In this document: positions 52,701 to 64,000 of the stretch, one piece after another
How positions within the stretch are numbered: position 1 is the first letter of the stretch
Layout: each line of letters starts with the position of its first letter
Source of the DNA: Epiperipatus broadwayi
Taxonomy: Eukaryota; Onychophora; Udeonychophora; Euonychophora; Peripatidae
Assembly: GCA_028023455.1 (NCBI GenBank)
Contig: JAQFVV010000056.1
Span: 4,859,717 to 4,923,716, forward strand
Length of the DNA: 64,000 nucleotides
Reading direction: 5' to 3'
The notes under the pieces: generated by a model
Seen by the model: the letters and a program-made list of their open reading frames with translations, nothing else
What the model was told of the DNA's origin: nothing
Databases searched by the model: none
Made by a program: the position numbers and the translations under genes

Positions 52701-55700
52701 AACCATAATAATCATGATCTCATTTGTTATATAAAAAAGTAACATATTGATGACGATAAAGGCAGACTATTTGTTTTGTAACATGATTTCAAATATTGAT
52801 AGAAAAATATGAAAAGATTGTATTATATTATTGGTCCAGAGGTAGCATAATAACAGATGCTGAAGACACAGTAAGGAAAGATGAGTCGAAATTCTAGGAT
52901 AGGATATAAAAATATCATCTTGAAGAACTGATTGAATAATTAATTTGGATTAATCTTTGCAATATCCATATAGTTTATTAGAAAGATATGGGAGAATTTT
53001 TTGCAAATACATGAGTGTAGTATATACCATAAGTGCTTGCTCAATAAGTCAGGGTAAAATTGGGGTAAGATCATTAGGAAAATGATTAACGGCCAAAATA
53101 TGATATTTCATAAATAAAGGAAACCTCTATTATGATATAGTATTTTGATAAAATCAGTTTCTTGTCTATGAAATTAGTAGGTTTTGAAAGTGGACTAAAT
53201 ATTTTAAGGATTTTATAGTTTTTCTTCCTAAGTTTTGACCGATTATCTTAAAAGTAGTAAAACCATATACAGAACAAATACTTTATATTTGAATAAAATC
53301 TGAATAATTTTTTATATGAACATGATACATGAGATTAAAGACACACAGAAAATATAAGTGAGAGATAGAGAATGAATGTATAAAATGAATTATGTTAAAT
53401 GAAAAAGAATCCTTAATTTCACTATTTATTTTGATTGCATTATAAATATTATTCTTATTATTATTTTGTAACATTACCACAGCAGCAATAATTTTTGTTG
53501 ATAAAATTATAGTGTAATATTTTTATACAAATTTTGAATATGAAATATAATTTTAATAAAATATTTGGAGTTACAAAAATATAAGGAAAATGGAGAAAGA
53601 TGACTAAGAAGATAACCACCAGATAACTCATGAATTGTAAAACTGTATAATAATAATATGAAAAGCATACATTATGGTAAGAAGAATGAACTTATTATTT
53701 TAAAGAACTAGATAATGAATATGGGAAGGGTTAAAATGTATAGAATAATTATTATGTCTACTCGTGATGAATGTAAATAATTTTATTGTAAATGTATAAA
53801 TAGTTAAATGATTATTTTGTTAGTGAATTATTTATCATAAAATGTATAGCTGTTTGTTGTTCATTATTAATTGTTGTAAATAAATGAATAATTTAATTTT
53901 AATTTTGTATTAGTAATTTCATTGCATTTGAGAGTTATTTCCATCACAAGGTTATGTCAATACAGTGCATATTCACACAAAATTATACACAGCATATATT
54001 GATTACATGCTTTATCTGAAGAGTTTTATTTAAGAACTTATAATTGACACATTAATTATCAATTGCTTTTAAATTACAACTATATTAAAAGGAGTTTGTA
54101 ATACTTCATATTTTTATTAGATTAAAAGAATCTTGAAGATTTATTGGAAAAGTACTATTAATATTACAAAATGGATAAGTATAATAAAAATTAATAATAT
54201 GTTTAAGTCACATTCTGATTTTGTAATATAATTTTGAAATGTATTTTAATTTATAAATTGAGAAATGTTATGTTATTTCAGAGTACAAGTTACTGACCAA
54301 ATATGAAGGATCGAATTACAGTGGGTGAATGCTAAGTAATTAAGAAATGTAATTAATTGAGTTAGACTTTGTAGATAACAATTGTATAATAAAGCTCTCG
54401 ATTATAATAAAATGAGTATTCTATAGTGGTTGTTATTAGTAATAAGTATGAGAATAAATCTTATAAATTAAATTATTCAAGTGAAAGTAATGAGTAGATA
54501 GTGATGTTAATTTTTATGCCTTATTATTATAGTTCGACTAATTTTCAAATAGGAGGTTAATCAAGGTTTGAAATAGAAAGTGTGATTTTATTTAAATGGT
54601 TGGATACCAGTAAAATCCCTTTTGTGATTCAATTATTTAATTATCAATCTAATTGTTATATTATATTTTAGAATAGAATAATTATGATCCTTGAAATAGC
54701 CATAGGATAGTATTAATTCTTTTAATTTAATGTAATTTTGTTTAATGTTATTATTTTGAGATTCTTAAATTATATAATAGTTAAAGCATTATTTAAATGA
54801 AATATTACGTTTGTCATTGTTTGTTGTGGAGATTTTTGTAATGATTATAATATGATAGTAATGGGAGAATTTTTACAATAGCAATGCCATTGTCAAGTGT
54901 ATTATATATACTTTTCAATGTTAAAACCTCTATTTTGTAATCTTCTCTAATGTCTATCTTATATTTTGATGTATTACAAATTTCAAGTCTGGTAAAGAGT
55001 CTTATTTGATTGTTTATTAGATTGGTGGAAAACCGGAAGGGAAGATTACAATATAGATGTGTTATTTTTAAATTTATTCACACTTATTTTAATAAATACA
55101 AATAATATATATATATATAAGTATAAAGAAATGGAATAAAAACGAATGTTTATGCTTAATTATTTGTGTCAAGGTTACATGTTTCATCAAGTATATATTT
55201 ATTTTATTTTATGTTTGTTAATATTTTTCTAAAGATTAGTTGTTGTCTTTTTTATAATTAAATATTAAACTAAGATGGAATAGATTTTTTTTTAAAAAAT
55301 ACTAATCTACAATTATATTTTATAATGAACAAAATAAAACAAAATCATGTTATCATTTGCATTATATTATTTTACTTTATAATTAATTGAATAATGCATT
55401 TTTTTAATTTGATTTCCTTTCATATAATATCATCATTCTTTGGGCATCTTTTTATCTAAGAATGATTCATCTAGTAATTTCATTTTTAATATGATGATTA
55501 CCACTTTGATTAAGATATTCTGGTGTTTTATATTGTCTCAATAATTGAATAAATAGTATATTCATAATAAGATGATATAAGTTCAAATTTTAATTTAATT
55601 TCCCCAATTTTCTAGAAGTCTGGCTAAAGAGAAGTTCTTTCCTCTATCTAATTGCTTTCTTTAAACTTCTATTTTGTTCAGAAATATTACAAAAAATATT

Positions 55701-56990
55701 TTTTATTATCTTATGAGTTCTAAAAGAACAAACTGGTGTTTGTTTTATTAGTACTTAGTCTTATTCTTTTCGAACTATATAATGCATTTGTTATATCACG
55801 TTCTTCTGTTTAATAAAATTATCATAAATAGAGTGACAAATACATTTATAGTTATATTATATAAAAAAAAACAATATACATTTTTTTGTTTTGTTTTTTG
55901 AAATAATTAACCAGTCTAATTTATTTATTATTACTATATTTTATTTTGTAATAAAATGAATAAATATAATGGTTTTACCATGTACATATTTACATTCATT
56001 GAACATTGGCATAAGCATCTTCTCTACTGCCATAACTGATTTTATAAATGCTAAAAGTTGTGCTCCATTATTTACAGAACCATTATTTATCTATATAAAT
56101 AATACTACTTACTAAGCTAATTTTTTGAAAGTGGTGAATTGATTTGCTTGATATCCTGCTTGCTTTTTTATTTTATTATTGTTATTTTCACTGTCATTCA
56201 AAGTGTTAGTTTGAAAATAATTGCTTCAATTTTCTCTTTTTTCAAAAAAAATATAAACAAGTGTCCATTTAAATGTTCTATTAAACATTAATGTCTTACT
56301 GTTTTCCTTTTGCCATATTGTTTTTCTATCATTTTTTCTTTACTTGACTTAGCAAATTTTTCTATAATGACAGAATTATTTTATAATTGTACACAAATAA
56401 TACCATCAACAAAATTTATTGGTATTAAAATTTTTTTTTAATTTAATAATTATAATTATTTAACTGAAACAATATACAAAAAAAATATTTATTATAATTT
56501 CCTCTACCATATAAAAAAGTGATCTCTGCCAACATTAAAAGTTTTCAACTTAATTTCCAATGTTATCTTTTAAATGATGAAGCTAACACTTTTTATATAG
56601 CATGATTTATACTTTTAAGTCTACATTAGTTAAATGAATGATTTCTATATTTAGGTTCCAAATATGTCAATTAATGAATAGAGTTTTGTATTTTTGGATA
56701 AGTTATTAAATGTATCTTACATTTTCACCTTTACAAATATTTAATTTTTTTGTTCTGGTCTTCACCTACTTTCAATTCTTCCTGTGTTTTTCTAATATTA
56801 TTTTATTATGCCAATATATTATATTCTTTAGCTAATTTTTCCTATACATTCCTACGCTTATATCCATTACTGAGTTAGTTTGTATTTCAGTGCAGGCTCC
56901 CATGTCACTCAGAGTGGGTCCAAGTTGTGGATAAAATAATGTTTTTCAGATATGAAGATTATCTGCAAATAAGCAAAGTATTGTAAATAA
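49704..56990. other. AT-rich region without recognised genes
   Basis: From about 51.1 to 53.2 kb the plus strand is purine-rich, like 18.5-21.3 kb, and may be the decayed body of an element starting at 49260. The longest plus frame, 51360-51659 (99 codons), is rich in Lys, Asn, Ile and Leu. It looks like AT-rich chance sequence and has no motif. No RT or transposase is readable. Confidence 0.45.
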
Positions 56991-57239
56991 ACAGTCAATA
57001 ATAATGGGGCAACATTTACTGTCAGGAAGTGGTGAATGTGATATTAGCATGTTTACTTCTATAAAATGCCCAAATTCTTATGATTGTGGGCGTATAATGG
57101 TGAGTGTTGACCACCATTAAATAAGTCAACACTTTGTTGGGCCAGCAACAAGTGTAAGATCAATATAGGTGACAATGATGACTTATAATACCTTTGTTTT
57201 ATTATGAGTATGTCTACAGGAATCATTATGTTTGGTGTT

Positions 57240-57640
57240 GAGACCTTAGCTATGAATGGTTTTGGTGTGTTGCTTAGCAGAAATAAACATGAGGTTACTC
57301 AGGTCTTAAACCATTCATTAAGAGATGACACATTGAGTATTAGTATGTAGAATATTAGATCATTGAGAAGAATTGAGAAATTGATACATTTGAAAAGAGA
57401 GCTGAGTATAAATAATATCAATGTTATAGGATTAAATAAAGTGAAGTGGGAGGAATGTGGGGAAGTAAGTATCGGAGATGTTAAGTTATTTTATTTGGGT
57501 GGTGATAGACCAATCAATGGAGTTTGACGTTGTTGAAAACAAAATACTCTAAAACATACATTTTCATTTTGAAAATCAAAACAAAAAACTTAGAACTATC
57601 AAAATTGTTGATAAGTGCTCTCTTTTGTTATAAATTAGAA
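57240..57640 (+). pseudogene. RTE LINE fragment: 5' end of the endonuclease domain
   Basis: From about 57348 the plus strand reads NIRSLRRIEKLIHLKREL, then INNINVIGLNKVKW, then a VKLFYLGGD stretch. This is the usual start of the APE-type endonuclease of RTE LINEs, in which the enzyme nicks the target to prime reverse transcription. In intact elements a TWN motif precedes it; here the T-W position follows a TAG stop. The frame is lost soon after 57525, though homologous sequence seems to go on to about 57640. Truncated downstream, no RT follows. It probably belongs to the same family as the RT pieces nearby. Confidence 0.7.
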
Positions 57641-57945
57641 ACAGCCAGTCAGCACCTTGGAAAATCCATCTGTCATTATTATATTTTAAATTTAAATATT
57701 ATTGATTTTTTACTTGCAAAATAATTCTACAGATGGCAACATCATACAGTACATTTTTCTTGATAAAATGACCATAAATTTGCTATGATAATGTAAAAAT
57801 TAATGGTTTTAGAGCAAATTAAAGCTGCTTATGAAAATTTTTGTTGAGTACAGTCTAAAGATTAACCATTCCACTGCAAAATAAAGATTCTACTAATTTT
57901 TGTTCCCTATATCACTCGAGATAAGTTTTATATTTTACATCCCTT
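57641..57945. other. AT-rich stretch, nothing certain
   Basis: May contain further decayed endonuclease sequence. A 66-codon plus frame (57524-57724) is in the wrong frame for that domain and is not called. Confidence 0.4.
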
Positions 57946-58330
57946 TTACATTTAGCCTTTTCTTTTGCAAGAATAGAAAGGCATTTACAATCTTTTGCAA
58001 TTCAATTTAAAACTTCAATTGTTAATTTGTTAGTATCATTTTTAGCAATGTATCCAGCCTATATCCTCTTTAGTTTATTTTATCATAGAAATCAGTAATC
58101 TTTACTGACAGTTCACTCATCTATATATTTTGCTTTCAATAATTTTAATTAATCCCATTATTTATCTCTATAACATCTGCTCTATAGTCTGAAGTATATA
58201 TACTCTTTTCTGTTAAGTGTTTAAGATAATAAGTAAGCAATGGTGAACCACACTAATTAGAAGCATTTTAAACAATGTTTACTTTTTGATCTAAATTAAA
58301 GCACTCCATAGTTTTATTATTCCATCCAGC
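57946..58330 (-). pseudogene. RTE LINE fragment, decayed C-terminal region
   Basis: At the nucleotide level it follows the RTE copy at 9978-11010 through the region encoding AEHIARRDD and WIPRDCKR: for example CAATTGAAGTTTTAAATTG, then AAAGATTGTAAA on the minus strand. Stops and indels prevent any frame. Confidence 0.6.
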
Positions 58331-58559
58331 TATCTCATAAATAAATATCCTTGTTTTATTTTACTTTAAATTATATCAAGCATTAGCATTTTTCTAATAA
58401 ACAATCAGCTGTTATTACAAATAACAACATTGTGTGTTCGTATTTCAGCATCTAGTGAGAACTGATGCTAATAGTTTTGAAATTTCAAGCAGTCTTCTCC
58501 ACAATCATATTTTAAAAGCGACTATTGACTTTTGTTTATTTATATATAAATATCAATTT

Positions 58560-58690
58560 TTTTTCCCATATGTCATAGCATCTGCTGGGATGTGAACCCA
58601 CAACCATCTGCAACCAACTACTTGCTTGCAAGGTGGCTGCGATGACCTCTCAGCTAACAATGGACTAGTAAATAGTCTTTTGTTTTTATA
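58560..58690 (-). repeat. tRNA-derived SINE-like sequence
   Basis: On the minus strand an A-box-like TTAGCTGAGAGG is followed by an anticodon-arm-like CCTTGCAAG (Ala-TGC-like) and a B-box-like GGGTTCACATCC. An A-rich tail follows toward 58560. The spacing between boxes is longer than in a normal tRNA and the acceptor stem does not pair, so it is a retroposon rather than a working tRNA. Confidence 0.55.
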
Positions 58691-58729
58691 TTAAAACACT
58701 TTTTATTTCTTAAGTTAAACAATAAATAT

Positions 58730-59160
58730 CACCATCAATTTCAACCATTAGAAATCCATTGCAAAATGAAGGTCATTCCATCCAGTTTTTCCAAATGATA
58801 GCCCCTCTTCTCCATATTTCCAGAAAACTTCTTTATTTCATCAATACATCTTAAATTGTATTTCATTTTGTTTTTTTTAATTTGTTGAGATCCTAATTTA
58901 GAACATAGATGTTTATCTATTATTATCTCTTCAAGAAATATATCTAGCTTAAAATTTATTTTAATCTCTTAATTCTTTCAATGTTGTCATTAATATTTGT
59001 TTGCTTATTTTCTCATATACTTCACTTTTTGATTTCTCATTCCTACTCCCAACATGTATCACTCTATGCTTCAATGTATGGTTTAAGTATCAGGATAGTA
59101 TTTTTGTCAACTTGATAAATTTCTGTTCCATTAGAAAATGTGTTAGTTTATTTTTGAGAA
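58730..59160 (-). pseudogene. RTE LINE fragment, 3' end
   Basis: It matches the 3' end of the 9978-11010 copy at the nucleotide level: TCCATTGCAAAATGAAGG corresponds to TCCACTGCAGGATGAAGG at 9991-10008. It continues through the CTACTCCCAACATGTAT stretch. All frames are broken. Confidence 0.7.
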
Positions 59161-59337
59161 AGTATCTTAGTTCTGTCATTTTACACTGCTATTTTAACAT
59201 TATCATATATGATATTAGAGTAGAGTTGTTGCTTTTTTTAAAAAAAAAAAAATTTTGTGGACTTCTTTTATTAATTTTTAATTTTAAAAAATCTGAAGAG
59301 GTTAGTACATTATTGATTGTTGGTTTAGATTTGAGGC

Positions 59338-60437
59338 TAGGATTGGCAACTGAGGGCACACATGTCAGGCATGGCATATGGAATGATTATCAAGGGTTCT
59401 CTGATTGAATTGAAATAATAAAAAATATATATTTTTAATTACAGCACATATGTTTGTGTCATCATCTACATTTTATATATGTAAATGGAAACCATGATCT
59501 AATTTAATTTTCTACTTATTTTGTACAATAAACATACATTCAATTTTTACTATTTTCAATAAAGATAAGAGCTAAGTAGAATGGACCCCCCCCCCCGCAA
59601 GACTTAATTTTGCCTGGATTTGTTTTGTTTTTTTATTTAGGCAGAATATTATATTCATTAATTCATTTGAAATACTTCTATTCATAATTATATAATAATA
59701 CATTTTAAGTGTTGGCACATTTACTTGAAAAGAAAAAGTTTATAGTTAGTGATAATCGAGTTAATGTGTGAACAAAGTTCGCAAATATATGAGACTTGAT
59801 AATATTGTTCCGATCTCAAAGAAGTTAAAAATCATTGTTTTTCTCTTTTACATTTCTATTGTGTAATTAAAACAAATTTTACTTAGAGAGAAATTCCAAA
59901 TATCCACAGTTTTGAAAAAAAGAAGAATATATGAAAAACCTCCAATTTTGAGTTGATTTTTTATATCACGAAAATGAGTTTCTTTGAAATATTTTTGATG
60001 AATGTTAGAAAAATACTTGTTTTATTTTGTTCAAATTCATTAATCAGCTTTTAAAATTAAACCATTGAAAATTAAATAAACTTTGCCTATTCTGAATTAC
60101 TGTACATTAATCAGCAATTTCGTTAACAATACACATTTTTTTAACCACCAGCAGAATGAATTTTCTCCATGCAAACAAATTTTATGTATGTATTTCAAAT
60201 ACAATTTAATTTAACAGAACATACTTTTTACATATGATCCTATGTATTAATGAATGGCCAATAAAATAAAGTCCGGTTATAATGGGTTTCAAAGGTTATA
60301 TAATATATTATTTTGAAGCCCTTTATAACCAGACCAATATTGATACTATATAAATTAAGACTGGTAAAATTATGTCAACACATGAAATAACATTGTAACA
60401 TAGGCGTGGCACACCACAAAAGATTTCTGATCCCTGA
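59338..60437. mobile_element. 1.1-kb hAT-like non-autonomous element
   Basis: The left end TAGGATTGGCAACTGAGGGC and the right end read inward, TCAGGGATCAGAAATC, resemble hAT terminal sequences (CAGGG-x-GGCAAC type). The flanks TTTGAGGC (59330-59337) and TTTAAGGC (60438-60445) match at seven of eight bases, fitting an 8-bp target duplication with one later change. No transposase frame is present. A C13-like run at about 59586 and the hairpin at 60271 are inside. It lies between RTE and SINE relics. Confidence 0.5.
60271..60334. repeat. 64-bp hairpin with 23-bp arms
   Basis: The left arm GTCCGGTTATAATGGGTTTC and its inverted partner ending CTTTATAACCAGAC agree at 20 of 23 positions around a short TA-rich loop. 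The GTCCGGTTATAA ends recall pogo/Tigger-type termini, so this may be a tiny MITE nested in the hAT-like element. Confidence 0.6.
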
Positions 60438-60842
60438 TTTAAGGCATTCTTTATTGTTTACAACAACAAAAATACAGAGGATTTGCTTGTTTACATAATA
60501 TTTTTGATTATTTTTACATAATAATTGGTTGATTATTATTTAAATCAAAAAGAAATAAACACACACACTTTCAATTATTTATTTTTTATTTTTAGAAATA
60601 GATGTCAATAAATTTGGCATTAATACAAAGATAGAAAACAACATTGGATAAAGAAGAAAAGGTACAAAGAAGAAAATTTAAAGAAGCTGCTCACATGACA
60701 ATGGCAAAAAATCCCATAAGCCAACCTAGTGTGACTATGCATAATGCATGGAAACCACTAATCAACTTTGCTCTGAGGAAAAAGTGAAGAAATCAGGAGG
60801 AACCTCATAGATAAGTATATGAAATTACTATATACTGTTGCC

Positions 60843-61100
60843 TTTGGCCGGATGGCTCAGTTGGTTAAAGTGTTACCTTAAAATTCAATAATCAAGAATC
60901 TAAGGTCCTAGGTTCGAATCCCATACTAGTACTGTCACTGGTCAAGCCAGCAATACCTGAAGAAGAGAGGAAAAAATACCTCTCAAAACATTGTGCATAT
61001 ACTAACCTGTTTACTATGATATTACTAACAGTTGTTTGCTGCGATGTTACTAACAGTTGGTGCATATTCTAACCTGTTTGCTGTGATATTACTAACAGTT
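60843..61100 (+). repeat. tRNA-derived SINE with tandem-repeat tail
   Basis: A-box GGATGGCTCAGTTGG at about 60849 and a perfect B-box GGTTCGAATCC at 60911-60921 form an internal Pol III promoter. The roughly 50-base gap between boxes and a TTAA-containing anticodon region suggest a Leu-type, long-variable-arm tRNA ancestor. The acceptor stem does not pair with the 3' side, so it is not a functional tRNA. A tRNA-unrelated body follows to about 60995. The tail repeats TTACTAACAGTTG three times within units of 25-45 bases. SINEs use a partner LINE's RT for movement. Confidence 0.8.
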
Positions 61101-61600
61101 GAATGCATTTAGAATATTTAAATAAAATTAAACTTTTCTAAAGACATTCAACACACATATTAGATGGTGGAAATAGTCCAATATAAAAATACAGATAGAA
61201 AACCACAGTATCTATTGCACAATTATCTGTCAAATTGACATGTATTAAAATCTTTTCAAATATTGTAATTATTATAAATCAAATATCAGTATGATAGATT
61301 TATCATAAATCTACTTTTATTCACTTTTTTTTTTTTAAATTCTTATATGAAAATATCAGTTTTAAAATAATTAAATAGGACAAATGTCATTTATTAAAAT
61401 ATTATTAAATTATAAAATTAAAAAGAAATCAAGTCTTATTTATTGAGTTTTAGTATATAATCTAGATTTTATTCAGAAGTGAAAGTTTGGGTCTTTTCAA
61501 AAACTCTCACCAAGTAGAACAATACAAAATGTAAAAATTCACAAGGGTTTAATCAAATTTCAGTTCCATATCTAAAAACTGATAAAACATATCCATTAAT
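61101..61600. other. AT-rich stretch, nothing recognised
   Basis: No frame or repeat that I can support. Confidence 0.55.
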
Positions 61601-62040
61601 AATCTTCCTTTTTTTCAAAACATGTGGACATATCTTCTTTTAATATTAAATTCTTTAGCCAAAGGTATTCCATTCAAGTTTAATTTTATGATTAATTTCA
61701 TCCATTGTGTTTTCAATTTTTATTTTCTTCTTCTGAGAAAATACATTAAATATTACTTTAGTTTTTTTATTATTTATTTTTCAATCTTTATCTTGTAACT
61801 CTTGCAATATTTTCTGAAGCTGTAAAAGATTATTTTCAAAAATATCCAAAATCTATATGACCCAAATATTCCAAACTTTAGGCCATATAATAACAAAATT
61901 ATCCAACATTTTTATTAAAAATAGACAATGTTAAAAACTGCATAAAAATTTTCAAAAGCTTTAAAATACTTACAAGTATTGTTATTTGCTATTATCATAA
62001 ATGCTTATACATTTTTCATAAGAAAGTAAATATTAATTCT
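61601..62040 (-). pseudogene. RTE LINE fragment, RT palm and downstream region
   Basis: Minus-strand frames, broken by stops, read YLGHIDF where intact copies have LSHLDF-[AT]-DD, then KN-SNI (from KTKVMF), then a stretch matching MDEINHRIKL and LKRDMSTCFEK. The segment near 62010 resembles IYKNATAAIRLHNDTRK. The catalytic DD region has been deleted or changed. Confidence 0.65.
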
Positions 62041-63006
62041 TATTAAACCAATGTGCTTAATTTTAATAGCTTTCAAATCAAAATACTTTAAATTTGTCTA
62101 TATAATTAGAAAAATAGGTTGAAGACAAGAGTGTGGACCACTTTATCTTTATAAAGTTGAATCTTGTGTTTAGATTTGTGGAGGTCTCTCTTGTAATAAA
62201 TTAAGCACTCTTAAAGTGCATGTACTAAGGTTATAACCTTATTTAAGTATAAGAGAGTAAAACAAAATAAAAATTTGTAAAAACTTCACTTCTCATTAAT
62301 TGATAAGCTTGATGGAAAATGTTGTTTTTCATTGTATCCTTATGAAAAACTGTAATGCATGCTATAAATTTGAAATGAGTTATTTAATTTTTTTATATTT
62401 ACCATAAAAGCTTGAGTAGCACTCCGTTTTATATGACGTAACTATATAATTACAGACTGATTTATTAGTAACATCATTTATTGTTTAATGATGTATAGAA
62501 CTCACTTTTTGAATACTGATTGATAATGAAGTAATTCCTCAATAGTAAATACTTTTAAGTTAATTAAAGTTCCTTTTCTTGTGTAACTTGATTCGAACTT
62601 TTCTTCATCTTTAACATATTTATTTAAAGCTTATTGTTAAGGATTGCAAAAACTTTGTTCTATATGAACAATTTATAGTTTTACAATAAAACTTATTACA
62701 TTAAAATAAAGAGGGAGGGTGGATTAAAAAACAAATTGTGTCGGTTTGATATCAAATTCCAGCGAAGCTTAAAAGATATACCTTGGAAATCTAGGATCTT
62801 CATTTATATTATAATATTTTGTCTAATTGCACTTTTCTTTATTATTGAAAATTTTGATAAATATGCTTACACTAATTTTTTTTTAATGATAATAATTCTA
62901 TAGCTAACTGTTTGAGAAATCTTTAAATTATAATCTTTTTTCGATTATCATTGCACTAAATCACAAAAGGTGTCTCAGTTATGTCTCAGTTATTAATTTA
63001 CTCTAC
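62041..63006. other. AT-rich stretch, nothing certain
   Basis: Only short chance frames. The patch at 62110-62170 is slightly less AT-rich but cannot be assigned. Confidence 0.5.
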
Positions 63007-63223
63007 AAGACTTTCAAGCTTTCTTCAGCTATCCAATCCATCTTGTATGACTGATACACATGACCACACATGTGAAAAAGATAAATGATCTCCAATATAC
63101 ATATTTCGTGCTCAACCAGCACTCATCGGTTGGTGCAGATCATCATCTCGCACACACACACATATATATAATTAGTGCTCAGTTTATATTAAAACAGTAA
63201 ATCTTCAAACTTTAATGGACAGC
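63007..63223 (-). repeat. Single arm of the inverted-repeat family
   Basis: It matches the left arm of the 48064-48754 foldback: ACTTTCAAGCTTTC, then CACATGACCA, then CTCAGTTTATATTAA and CTTCAAACTTTAATGGAC. The opposite arm is absent. A (CA)n(TA)n stretch near 63151-63168 replaces a short segment of the unit. Confidence 0.75.
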
Positions 63224-63284
63224 AATTTTGTAAAAAGTATTTGAAACTGAAATAAAATATTATTTAAAAAGTATTTTGTGATTA

Positions 63285-64000
63285 AAATGGGTTGCTAAAA
63301 GAGCAAAAGTAAATGGAGATTATTTAAGTCATCTAGATTTTGCAAATGATGTAATTGTTTTTTTTTGTTGTTGTTGTTGTTGTTTTTTTGTTTTTTTTTT
63401 TGCAAATAATGCTTTAGCTAAGCTTCAGAAAATGTTGCAATAGTTGTGTGATGAAGGTAAATGTTAAAAAGACTAAAATAATGTTTGCTGGATTTTCTCA
63501 AAAGAAGAAAAATATATATTGATAATGATGAGTTATAAAAAGGTAACAACTACAAATAACTTGATTGTTATTACTAAAGATGGAAATATAATGGATGAAA
63601 TTAATCATAGAATTAAACTTGGATGGAGTGTGTGTTTGAACAGGAAAGTTTCTAATAAATGTGTTTTACCCATTATTATTTGTAGATGTCAGACTTGGAC
63701 ACTTTAAAAGTAATACAGAGACATCAGACCACTTAATGAAGTATAAAAAGAGATATGATAGGACTAATTAGAAGAGATCAAAAATTAAATATTGAGGGAG
63801 AGAATACTCAGGTGTTACTGACAGTTGAAATATTAAAATGGATTCCAAGAGATTTTAAAAGATCTAGAAAGATACCACACATTAGATGGATAGATGAAAT
63901 AAGGAAGTGTGCTGGAGAGATGTTGAGAAGAGAGGCTAGAAATCAGAGAACATGAATTGAACTTAGAGAGACTTTCATCTTGCAATGAATTGATAACGAA
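63285..64000 (+). pseudogene. RTE LINE fragment (RT to 3' end), broken
   Basis: Plus-strand frames read KVNGDYLSHLDFANDVIVF at 63300-63360 (the catalytic ADD has become AND), then a TTG/T-rich insertion at 63360-63402, then VKKTKIMF, MDEINHRIKLGW (about 63592), CVLPIIICRCQTWTL (about 63660), GLIRRDQK, and ILKWIPRDFKRSRKIPHIRW up to 63900. A final SLETF/ETFILQ-like stretch runs to the window edge. Frameshifts and stops break it into pieces. It is the same family as 9978-11010, in the opposite orientation. Confidence 0.8.

Noticed and set aside
56880-56935. Possible exon after a TTTGTATTTCAG acceptor-like site
   Set aside because: No good donor and no clear reading phase; AT-rich DNA offers many acceptor-like sites.
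59001-59408. 135-codon plus frame
   Set aside because: Antisense to a decayed RTE LINE fragment and running into the hAT-like end; composition is chance.
60846-60935. A functional tRNA gene at the SINE head
   Set aside because: Both Pol III boxes are good, but the acceptor stem does not pair and a repeat tail follows, so SINE is the better call.

Overview
This window looks like AT-rich, gene-poor DNA (roughly 70-75% A+T by eye) from an invertebrate animal nuclear genome. The animal assignment rests on RTE-type LINEs with the typical metazoan C-terminal region, tRNA-derived SINEs, Tc1/mariner-like and hAT-like DNA transposons, very long (TA)n tracts, and the absence of any operon or compact gene arrangement. 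The phylum cannot be fixed from the sequence alone. I find no convincing host protein-coding gene, rRNA or functional tRNA. Almost everything recognisable is mobile-element sequence.

The best feature is a full-length Ty3/gypsy-type LTR retrotransposon on the minus strand (27442-38145, about 10.7 kb). It has two unusually long, nearly identical LTRs of about 2.56-2.58 kb and one uninterrupted 1247-codon gag-pol frame in the order Gag, aspartic protease, reverse transcriptase, RNase H, integrase. The LTRs differ by roughly 30 substitutions by eye, so insertion was fairly recent. The first catalytic aspartate of integrase is a tyrosine, while the other two catalytic residues keep the D,35,E spacing.

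From 12.9 to 38.2 kb (with outliers near 1.6 and 49.3 kb) several repeats begin with TG directly after a (TA)n tract or end with CA directly before one: 1602, 12967-13810, 17295, 22209-24826, 24841-27064, 27442-38145 and 49260. Some look like solo LTRs related to the gypsy element. This suggests a retroelement group that settles in (TA)n microsatellites.

Left part (1-12 kb): trinucleotide microsatellites, a diverged LTR relic (from 1602), a Gag-like relic joined to an L1/Tx1-like LINE tail (5.8-6.8 kb, minus), a longer relic of the same LINE group (8.0-9.2 kb, plus), and a broken RTE LINE (10.0-11.0 kb, minus). Middle (12-38 kb): LTR-type elements, a 237-bp foldback element at 27.1 kb, and the gypsy element. 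Right part (38-64 kb): long AT-rich stretches without recognisable genes, an 899-bp TA-flanked DNA transposon (43.9 kb), a family of inverted-repeat units at 46.2, 48.1-48.8 and 63.0 kb, RTE LINE scraps (57.3, 57.9, 58.7, 61.6 and 63.3 kb), two tRNA-derived SINEs (58.6 and 60.8 kb) and a hAT-like element (59.3-60.4 kb).

No gene network can be described. The gypsy element could supply its own Gag, protease, RT and RNase H, but as written would need integrase in trans. The SINEs would depend on LINE-encoded proteins, and all LINE copies here are truncated or broken.
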